From assembly GCA_019634615.1 (NCBI GenBank), contig JAHCAZ010000005.1:1-64000 (forward strand): a stretch of DNA of 64,000 nucleotides. The letters are read 5' to 3'. The first letter of the stretch is position 1; every line of letters begins with the position of its first letter. The position numbers and the translations under genes were made by a program. The DNA comes from Opitutaceae bacterium (GTDB lineage Bacteria; Verrucomicrobiota; Verrucomicrobiia; Opitutales; Opitutaceae). Below are positions 57,445 to 64,000 of the stretch, piece after piece. The notes under the pieces are model-generated. The model saw nothing but the letters and a program-made list of their open reading frames with translations. It made no database searches and had not been told where the DNA came from.

Positions 57445-59349
57445 TTACGGTTGCGCGGCGGTGACGGGCGAGCCATTTCCCGGCGCTTCGGACGGTTTGA
57501 GCGGGATCAGGGTGATGACGAAGCGCGCGCCGGGGCCGGCAGCGCCCGCCTCCAGGGTGCCCTGGAGCTGGCGCACGAGATCGGAGACGAGCTGCAGGCC
57601 GAGGGAACGCTGCCGCCGCTCATCCAGGTCGGCCGGCAGGCCCGTCCCGTTGTCCCCGACCTCGAGCTGCACGCGGCCGTCCGGCCGCGCGTGCAACGCG
57701 ATCCGGATCTCGCCCGAGCGGCCGTCGGGAAACGCATGCTTCAGGCTGTTGGTGAGCAGCTCATTGACCATGAGGCCGCAGGGGATGGCCTGCTCGGCCT
57801 CGAGCATCACGGGCTCGAGGTCGAGCTGGAGGCGGACGGCGCCGGGCCGCGTGTTCTGCGCGCGGTGCAGCTGGGTGGAGAGCTGCCGCAGGTAGTCGGC
57901 CATGTCGACCCGGGCGAAATCGGCGGAGCGGTAGAGGGTCTCGTGCAGCAGCGCCATCGAGCGGATGCGACCCTGCATGTCCTGCAGGGCGGCCTTGGTC
58001 GCGGGCTGCGCGCTGCGCCCGGCCTCGAGGCGGAGCAGGCTGGTGATGACCTGGAGGTTGTTCTTCACCCGGTGGTGGATCTCGCGCAGCAGCGCCTCCT
58101 TTTCACGGAGCGAGTCGCGCAGCTCCATCTCGGCCGCGTGCCGCGCGGTGGCGTCGGCCGCGAGGTTCAGGGTCGCGGGGCGGCCGCGCCATTCGATGCG
58201 CACGCTGGTGACCTCGAGCCAGAGCGAGCGGCCGGGGACGAAGGTCACCGGGTAATCCTCCCGGGCCTCGCGGAGGCCGCCGCCGAGGATTTCCTCGTAC
58301 CGCGCGCGGGCCGCGGCCCGGTAGGCCTCGGGCAGGAAGTCGAAGATGGACCGCCCCAGCAGCGCCGCCTCCTCGAGCCCGGTGAGGCGGCAGGCGGCGC
58401 TGTTGACGAACTGCACCGTGCCGTCCTGCACGACGAAGATGAGCTCGTGGGCGTTCTCCACCAGGACGCGGTACTTCTCCTCGCTTTCATGCAGGGCCCG
58501 GGACTGGCGCCGGAGCTGCCGGTTGATCTGGCGCTGCCACCAGAACAGCAGCACGACGAGGGCGAGGACGCCGGCGGACGGCAGGGCGTAGGGCCGCAGG
58601 TCATTGAGCCGGATGGGGTGCGGCTCGATCGGGCCGATCCACTGGGCGTAGATCCGGTCGAAGGCGCCATTTTGCCGCACGATGGCCAGCGCCTCGTTGA
58701 GCCGGGCCAGCGTCTCACGATCGCCGCGGTGGACGGCGAAATGGAACTGGTAGACGATGTCGTCCACGAACTCGACGCGCAGGCCCAGCTCGTCCGGCTG
58801 CTCGAATTTCAGCGACCGGGTGACCAGGGCGAAGTCGCATTCGCCGTCGCGCACCGCCGCGAGCATCGCGCGCCATGAACCGAAGGCGCGGATCTCCGCC
58901 CCCCAGCCCTGGTTGCGCCGGGCGTTGATGTGGGTGATGGTGCCGTCCAGCGTCGCCATCCTCCGGCCGGCAAACTCCACGGTGCGGCGCATCCGCGGCT
59001 CCCCGGGGCGGGTGTACGTGATGGCATGAAGCGACGCGTGGCTGATGGTAAAGTCCATCGTCTGCAGCCGCTCCTCGTTGATGGTCACGTTGGCCATGGC
59101 GTCGAGCCGGCCGGCGGAGAACTCCTGCAGGACGAACGACCACGAACTGGGCACGGTCACGAACTCCACCAGGCCCGTGCGCTCCATTTCGCGGAGGAGA
59201 TCGGCGGTGAACCCCTCATGCCCGCCCCGGTCATTCACATACGACAGCGGCGGCGAGTTGTTCTCCGCCCCGACCCGGATGGGCGCGGCGACCGCCGCCG
59301 GACCGGCCGGCAGCAGCAGCAGGGAGAGGATCGGGACGAGGCAGCGCAT
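57445..59349 (-). CDS. Membrane histidine kinase with periplasmic family 3 binding-protein sensor
   Basis: A 634-residue kinase. A signal peptide (LVPILSLLLLPAGPAAVAA) leads into a periplasmic SBP_bac_3 domain (about 22-245: RVGAENNSPPLSYVNDRGGHEGFTADLLREM), the amino-acid-binding fold seen in BvgS-like sensors. One membrane helix (VLALVVLLFWW) follows, then a PAS domain (about 285-400), then a HisKA_2-type phosphoacceptor EIHHRVKNNLQVITSLLRLEA and an ATPase with VNELLTNSLKHAFP and GDNGTGLP. The H-H-R-V-K-N-N motif marks the same kinase class as the next gene. Confidence 0.93.
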   Translation of the reverse strand: MRCLVPILSLLLLPAGPAAVAAPIRVGAENNSPPLSYVNDRGGHEGFTADLLREMERTGLVEFVTVPSSWSFVLQEFSAGRLDAMANVTINEERLQTMDFTISHASLHAITYTRPGEPRMRRTVEFAGRRMATLDGTITHINARRNQGWGAEIRAFGSWRAMLAAVRDGECDFALVTRSLKFEQPDELGLRVEFVDDIVYQFHFAVHRGDRETLARLNEALAIVRQNGAFDRIYAQWIGPIEPHPIRLNDLRPYALPSAGVLALVVLLFWWQRQINRQLRRQSRALHESEEKYRVLVENAHELIFVVQDGTVQFVNSAACRLTGLEEAALLGRSIFDFLPEAYRAAARARYEEILGGGLREAREDYPVTFVPGRSLWLEVTSVRIEWRGRPATLNLAADATARHAAEMELRDSLREKEALLREIHHRVKNNLQVITSLLRLEAGRSAQPATKAALQDMQGRIRSMALLHETLYRSADFARVDMADYLRQLSTQLHRAQNTRPGAVRLQLDLEPVMLEAEQAIPCGLMVNELLTNSLKHAFPDGRSGEIRIALHARPDGRVQLEVGDNGTGLPADLDERRQRSLGLQLVSDLVRQLQGTLEAGAAGPGARFVITLIPLKPSEAPGNGSPVTAAQP

Positions 59350-59409
59350 GGGGCGGGGCGTGACGGGGTGCGCAGGGGGATTAAGGCAAGTTTGCGGGCC
59401 AGCGGAAGC

Positions 59410-62400
59410 TCAGGATTGGCCCGGATCGGGCCGGGACCCCTCGGCCAGCGGGAACATCACGGTGAAGGTCGCGCCGGCTCCCTGGCCCACCGTCAGCGTG
59501 CCCGCGAGCTGGCGCGCGAGGTCCTCCACCAGCTGCACGCCGAGCGACCCCTGGCGCCGCGTCGCGAAATCCGCGGGCAGGCCCGGGCCGTCGTCGGCCA
59601 CCGTGATCTGCACGTGACCTTTCGGGTCGGCCGGCCGGAGGCTGATGACGATCTCGCCGCCGCGCCGCGCGGGAAAGGCGTGCTTGAGGCAGTTCGAGAC
59701 CAGCTCGTTGACGATCAGGCCGCAGGGGATGGCCTGGTCGATCGAGACCGGGCACCAGGCGAGATCGAGGCGGAGCCGCACGTTGGGCTTGCCCTCGTTT
59801 TGCGCGCGGAAGGTCTGCCCGGCCACGCGCTCGAGATAGACCGCGAGGTCCACCTGCTCGAGGTTGCCCGAGCGGTAAAGGGTCTCGTGCAGGAGCGCCA
59901 TCGAGCGGATGCGGCCCTGCATCTCGCGGAGCACGCCCACGGTGCCGGACTCGGGGTTGCGCGCGACCTCGAGGCGCAGCAGGCTCGTGATGACCTGGAG
60001 GTTGTTCTTCACGCGGTGGTGCACCTCCTTGAGGAGCGCCTCCTTCTCGCGCAGCGAGGTGCGCAGGAGCGTCTCCGCCTGCTTGCGCTCGGTGATGTCC
60101 TGGCCCTGCACGACGGTGGCCACCGGCGTGCGGCCATCGGCGGCGAACAGCGTGGCCGAGTTCCAGAGCACGAGCCGCACCGAGCCGTCCACGTGCTGGA
60201 TCGGCATCTCCACCCCCTGCCAGGGCTCGCCGGCGAGCGTGGACCGGAGCAGGGCCATCAGCTCGCCGACGCGGTCGGGCGGGAACAGCACCGGCAGGTC
60301 GCGGCCCAGCACGTCGTCCGCCCGCCGGCCGGTGAGCTGCTCGAACGCCCGGTTGAAGCGCGTGATCCGGAACAGCGGGTCCCAGACCGCGATCGGCGCG
60401 TTGGCGGAGTTGAAGAGGTTGTCGAGGAACTCGCTGGACTCGCGCAGTCGCTCCTCGGCGAGCTTGCGCTCGTGGATGTCGACGTGGGTGCCGACGACGC
60501 GCACCAGTTTCCCGTGGGCGTCGAAGCTCGCGCGGCCGCGCGACTGGATCCACTTGTAGCTGCCATCCTTGCAGCGGAAGCGGTGCTCGGCCTCGTAGAA
60601 CGGCTTGCGGCCGGCGAGGTGCTCGGCGATGGCGCGGCGGCCGATCTCGACGTCGTCGGGGTGGATCATGGCCACCCAGGTTTCCATGCGCTGGGGAATG
60701 TCGTCGGGCCCGTAGCCGAGGATCTCCTTGCTCCGGTCCGAGTAGAAGGCCGTGCCATTGATGAAATCGTTCTCCCAGATGCCGGCCGCGCTGCCCTGCA
60801 CCGCGCTGCGCCAGCGCTCCTCGCTCTCGCGCACGGCCTGCTCCGCCAGCCTGCGGGCCGTGATGTTCTCGTGCGCGATCACCGCCCGCACGGCGCCCTG
60901 GCCGGAGAACCGGGTGATGCGCGCGAGGAACCAGCGCCGCTCCGTCGGTGAATCGCAGGGGTACTCCATCTCCAGCGCCGCCGCCTCGCCGGCCAGCACG
61001 GCCTGGAGCCGCAGGGCGAACTCGACCCCGTCGCCGGAGGCCGGACCGGCCGACTCCCCGCACACCCGCAGGTAGTTCTGGCCGATCCAGGCGGCGTCGG
61101 CGGGCGCGCCGTTGGCCAGGCCGAACTCGCGCCAGGCCCGGTTCACGGCGATGATCACGCCGGCCGCGTCGACCACGCAGATGTGCGCCTGCAGCGCGTC
61201 CAGGGTGGACTGCGCCAGCTCCTGCTCGTGCTTCAGCCGCTGGTCGGCCTCGCGCAGGTCCTCGACGAGGCTCAGGAGCGATTGGCGCGACTGGGTCGCC
61301 TCGGCCAGCAGCCGCGCGCTCTCCGCCTGGGCCGCGACCATGCGCTGCTCCGCCTCCCGGCGCGCGGTGACGTCGTGGACGATGAGGTACACCAGCTTCC
61401 GGCCGGCCACCTCCATCGGGCCGCTGAACATCTCGACCTCGCGGGTCGTCCCGTCGGCCCGCCGGTGCGGGGCCTGCAGGTAATTGCCCCCGGCCCAGGG
61501 TCGCAGGCCGGGCTCCGCCAGCGCCGGCACCAGGTCCCGCACGGCCCGGCCCGGCAACTCGGCCCGGGTCCAGCCGTAGAAGCTGGCCGCCGCCGGGTTG
61601 GCATCGACGACGGCCTCCGTCGCCGGGTCCACGAGCAGCATGACCGTGTGCTCGTTCTCGAAAAGGTGCCGGTACCGCTGTTCGCTCGCGCGGAGGGCCG
61701 ACTCCGTTTCCTTGTGCTCGGTGAGGTCGGTGGAGATGCCGCAGATGCCGACGATCCTCCGCGCGGGGCCCTCGTCGTAGATGGGGGTCTTGACCTCCAG
61801 GTAATGCCGGTGGCGGCCGTCCGGGAGCGGCACGACGATCTCCTCGGTCGTCTCCTCGCCCTGCTCCAGGACGCGCCGGTCGATCTCGCGCAGCCGCAGC
61901 ACCGTCGCGGGCGGGAAAAACCGGGTGTCGTCGCTGCCGCGCAACTGCTCGGCGGTGACGCCAAACAGCTCGAGCGTCGTCCGATTGGCATAAAGGTACC
62001 GCCCCTGCCGGTCCTTCATGTAGATGCAGGTGAGCGGCAGGCGATCCAGCGCGAGCCCCAGGCGCTTCAGCTCGGCCTGCGCGGCAGCGGCGGCCAGTTC
62101 CGACTCCTTCCGGGGCGTGATGTCGGTATGCGTGCCGAGAAACCGCCGGGGGCGCCCGTCCGCCTCGCGCTCGAGCAGGCGGCCCACCGAGAGGACCCAG
62201 ATCCACTGGCCGCCGCGGGTGCGCAGGCGGAACTCGACCCGATAGTCCGGCACCTCGCCGCCCAGGTACTGCCGGAGGGTCGCCTGGACCCGGGGGCGAT
62301 CCTCCGGGTGCAGCCGCTGCTGGAACGCCGCCGCGGTCTCGTGGAAATCCGCGGGGTCGTAACCCAGCATCCGCGCGTACTCGGGGCTGACGACACACTC

Positions 62401-63450
62401 GCCCGTGACGAGATCGAGGTCGAACGTACCCTGGTTGGCCACGGACAAGGCCAGCCGCAGGCGCTCCTCGTTCTCGGCCAGCGTGGCCTGGATGCGGTTG
62501 CGCTCGGTCACATCGACGAAGCTCGAGAGCAGGCGCGCCGCGCCGTCCTCGCGCCAGACCTCGAAGAAGCCCAGGGCCTCGCGCAGCGCGCCCTCGGGCG
62601 TCCGCCACCGGACGGGCAGGCCGTGGACATTGCGCCCCGTCTTGATCGCCGTGAGGATCCGCTCGCGCTCCTCGACCCCGGCCCAGAGATCGAGCTCCCG
62701 CGAGGAACGCCCGACCAGCGCCAGGCGCGCCCGGCCCGACGCGGCGACAAAGGCCTCGTTCACGTCGAGGATCACGCCGCTCTCGAGGTCCGAGATCACG
62801 CAGGGCAGCGGGTTTGAGGCGAAAAACCCCGCGAAACGGGCCTCGCTCGCCTCCAAGGCGACGGCGACGCGTTCCCGGCGCAGCCGGCTCGTCAGCAGGA
62901 GGCCGAGGGCCATCGTCGCCACCGGGTAGATGACCAGCACCGGCGCGCCGATCTCGAGCAGGATCGCGCGGCCGGCGCGCCAGCCCAGGAGCTGCAGGAT
63001 CAGGAGCATCGCGACATGCACTGCGACTCCCAAGGCAAAGAGCGGCCGCCACGAAAGATCGGCCAGACGGTGGTGATGGTACCGCCGCCACAGAAGACCC
63101 AGGGCGGCCGAGGCGACAATCACGCCGGTGCCCGCCCAGGCCGCCGATCCGCCCATGCCCAGGCGAAAGGCAGCCGTGAGCAGCACCGCGATCACGGTGG
63201 GCACGAAGCCGAAGTACAGACCGCAGATCGCCAGCAGCACCGAGCGCGTGTCGAAGACGATGTCGCTCACGAACCGAAACGGCGCCAGCATGATGCCCAC
63301 GCCGATGCCGCCCAGCAGCAGGCCGACCAGCAGCCGAGCCACGAGGCTGCGGTTGAACGGCACGCGATAGGTCGCGACATCGAAGACCAGCACCAGCGCC
63401 AGCAGGAGCGCCGCATTGTGAATCAGGGCAATGAACGCAGAATCACGCAT
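59410..63450 (-). CDS. Very large PAS-rich histidine kinase with 5TM-LytS-type sensor
   Basis: A 1346-residue kinase. Residues 1-190 form a 5TMR-LYT-type membrane sensor (RSVLLAICGLYFGFVPTVIAVLLTAAFRLGMGG). About seven PAS or PAC modules follow (each ending with motifs such as GTHTDITPRKE, GISTDLTEHKE, HDVTARREAEQ, HENITARRLAEQ, GTHVDIHERKLAEER, GQDITERKQAE). The C-terminus has a HisKA_2 phosphoacceptor (EVHHRVKNNLQVITSLLRLEV) and an ATPase with VNELVSNCLKHAFP and VADDGPGLP. It has no receiver. The ATG at 63450 overlaps the upstream gene by 8 bases and directly precedes the first helix. Confidence 0.93.
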   Translation of the reverse strand: MRDSAFIALIHNAALLLALVLVFDVATYRVPFNRSLVARLLVGLLLGGIGVGIMLAPFRFVSDIVFDTRSVLLAICGLYFGFVPTVIAVLLTAAFRLGMGGSAAWAGTGVIVASAALGLLWRRYHHHRLADLSWRPLFALGVAVHVAMLLILQLLGWRAGRAILLEIGAPVLVIYPVATMALGLLLTSRLRRERVAVALEASEARFAGFFASNPLPCVISDLESGVILDVNEAFVAASGRARLALVGRSSRELDLWAGVEERERILTAIKTGRNVHGLPVRWRTPEGALREALGFFEVWREDGAARLLSSFVDVTERNRIQATLAENEERLRLALSVANQGTFDLDLVTGECVVSPEYARMLGYDPADFHETAAAFQQRLHPEDRPRVQATLRQYLGGEVPDYRVEFRLRTRGGQWIWVLSVGRLLEREADGRPRRFLGTHTDITPRKESELAAAAAQAELKRLGLALDRLPLTCIYMKDRQGRYLYANRTTLELFGVTAEQLRGSDDTRFFPPATVLRLREIDRRVLEQGEETTEEIVVPLPDGRHRHYLEVKTPIYDEGPARRIVGICGISTDLTEHKETESALRASEQRYRHLFENEHTVMLLVDPATEAVVDANPAAASFYGWTRAELPGRAVRDLVPALAEPGLRPWAGGNYLQAPHRRADGTTREVEMFSGPMEVAGRKLVYLIVHDVTARREAEQRMVAAQAESARLLAEATQSRQSLLSLVEDLREADQRLKHEQELAQSTLDALQAHICVVDAAGVIIAVNRAWREFGLANGAPADAAWIGQNYLRVCGESAGPASGDGVEFALRLQAVLAGEAAALEMEYPCDSPTERRWFLARITRFSGQGAVRAVIAHENITARRLAEQAVRESEERWRSAVQGSAAGIWENDFINGTAFYSDRSKEILGYGPDDIPQRMETWVAMIHPDDVEIGRRAIAEHLAGRKPFYEAEHRFRCKDGSYKWIQSRGRASFDAHGKLVRVVGTHVDIHERKLAEERLRESSEFLDNLFNSANAPIAVWDPLFRITRFNRAFEQLTGRRADDVLGRDLPVLFPPDRVGELMALLRSTLAGEPWQGVEMPIQHVDGSVRLVLWNSATLFAADGRTPVATVVQGQDITERKQAETLLRTSLREKEALLKEVHHRVKNNLQVITSLLRLEVARNPESGTVGVLREMQGRIRSMALLHETLYRSGNLEQVDLAVYLERVAGQTFRAQNEGKPNVRLRLDLAWCPVSIDQAIPCGLIVNELVSNCLKHAFPARRGGEIVISLRPADPKGHVQITVADDGPGLPADFATRRQGSLGVQLVEDLARQLAGTLTVGQGAGATFTVMFPLAEGSRPDPGQS

Positions 63451-64000
63451 GCGGCTTATCCTGGTCGGCGGAGGGTATGACGCTGGTGTAACGCGGCGCC
63501 TGCCCAAGGCGAGCCAGCAAGCCGTTGACTTCGACCTTGAGTTCCAGGATCCGGTCCTCGCGGCCCAACGTGGCCTGGTGCCAGCGACGCAGCTCGTCGA
63601 GCTGCGCCTGGAGTTGGATCTCCGCCGCCTTGCGCGCAGCGATGTCAATAAGGATGGTCAGGATGACCCGCCGGTTCGTCGCCGGATCGGTGTAGAATCG
63701 GCTCGTCAACTCCGCCCATTGGACGGTCCCGTCCGGACGCAGGTAGCGCTTTTCCACGGTGTAGTGGCCTATCTCACCGCGGGCGAAAAGCTTCGCCATG
63801 GCCATTTGGCGCTTCAGGTCCTCCGGGTGCGTGATCTGATTGAAAATCCCGGGCTTTTGCGAATCGACCTCGGAGACGCCCGTGATCCGGACATGCTCGT
63901 CGTTGACCACAATGCTGCCGTCGTCGGCCATGGTCAGCGAGATGCCCACCGGCGCGTGCTTGAAGATGGCGCGGAACCGCTCCTCGCTGCTCCGCAGGGC
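63443..64000 (-). CDS. C-terminal part of a PAS-domain signalling protein (continues past the window)
   Basis: The visible 185 codons contain a PAS/PAC module (SSEERFRAIFKHAPVGISL, then VEKRYLRPDGTVQWAELTSRFYTDP, then LTILIDIAARKAAE) and a short coiled-coil tail (QLQAQLDELRRWHQATLGREDRILELKVEVNGLLARLG). Similar Rxx-coil tails end proteins that lack a kinase domain, so it may signal through the following kinase, whose start it overlaps by 8 bases. The N-terminus lies outside the window. Confidence 0.88.
   Translation of the reverse strand, partial: ALRSSEERFRAIFKHAPVGISLTMADDGSIVVNDEHVRITGVSEVDSQKPGIFNQITHPEDLKRQMAMAKLFARGEIGHYTVEKRYLRPDGTVQWAELTSRFYTDPATNRRVILTILIDIAARKAAEIQLQAQLDELRRWHQATLGREDRILELKVEVNGLLARLGQAPRYTSVIPSADQDKPHA

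Noticed and set aside
59381..63091. A second long minus-strand frame overlapping the large kinase
   Set aside because: It is low in hydrophobic residues and full of Arg, Pro and Gly, while the alternative frame carries PAS, HisKA_2 and ATPase motifs.

Overview
The window is GC-rich bacterial DNA that fits a free-living, carbohydrate-degrading member of the Verrucomicrobiota, probably near Opitutales. This is an inference from gene content and style. The signs are a microcompartment shell protein beside an encapsulation-tagged aldolase-family enzyme, an LptF/LptG permease with lipid-modifying envelope genes, RHS and Ig-like secreted proteins, many uncharacterised polysaccharide-active enzymes, weak or absent Shine-Dalgarno motifs, frequent 4-base ATGA/GTGA overlaps between genes, and abundant palindromic interspersed repeats. 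No rRNA or tRNA gene was seen. One tmRNA gene is clear.

Layout. 0-7 kb: a SRAP/HMCES protein, an Abi-like HEPN gene broken by one TGA, an LptF/LptG permease, and a leftward envelope operon (LtaS/MdoB-type transferase, outer-membrane protein, PAP2 phosphatase). 7-10 kb: holA, a hairpin element of about 185 bp, then a very small microcompartment locus made of a DHDPS/NAL-family enzyme with a C-terminal encapsulation-peptide-like helix and a double BMC-domain protein. 10-20 kb: MATE and EamA transporters, a truncated RHS protein behind an Ig-like secreted protein, and an acyl-CoA dehydrogenase. 20-23 kb: a patchy region with gene fragments (DUF6933-like, purN 3' half), an unknown 238-residue protein and a MazEF-type toxin-antitoxin pair.

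23-42 kb is the sugar-polymer region: a GH123-like/DUF4091 protein, an Fe-S membrane protein with a DUF362 partner, a heparinase-like lyase, and a leftward operon joined by 4-base overlaps (Gfo/Idh/MocA oxidoreductase, large unknown protein, two ABC permeases, then the sugar-binding lipoprotein and another unknown protein). Rightward, a GH106-like and a GH32-like hydrolase form an overlapping pair. 42-53 kb holds housekeeping and stress genes: MarR regulator, trans-sulfuration PLP enzyme, group 3 truncated globin, galactonate-dehydratase-like enzyme, cytochrome P450, VOC protein, Rnk, phosphoesterase, LysR regulator, K+/H+ antiporter, and a His-rich periplasmic protein. 53-64 kb: two gene fossils, ssrA, and a leftward signalling cluster of a response regulator and PAS-rich histidine kinases that runs out of the window.

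Three families of hairpin-forming interspersed repeats are scattered across the window, and copies of each lie in frame inside genes. The strongest candidate for a little-described system is the two-gene microcompartment locus at 8484-10116.
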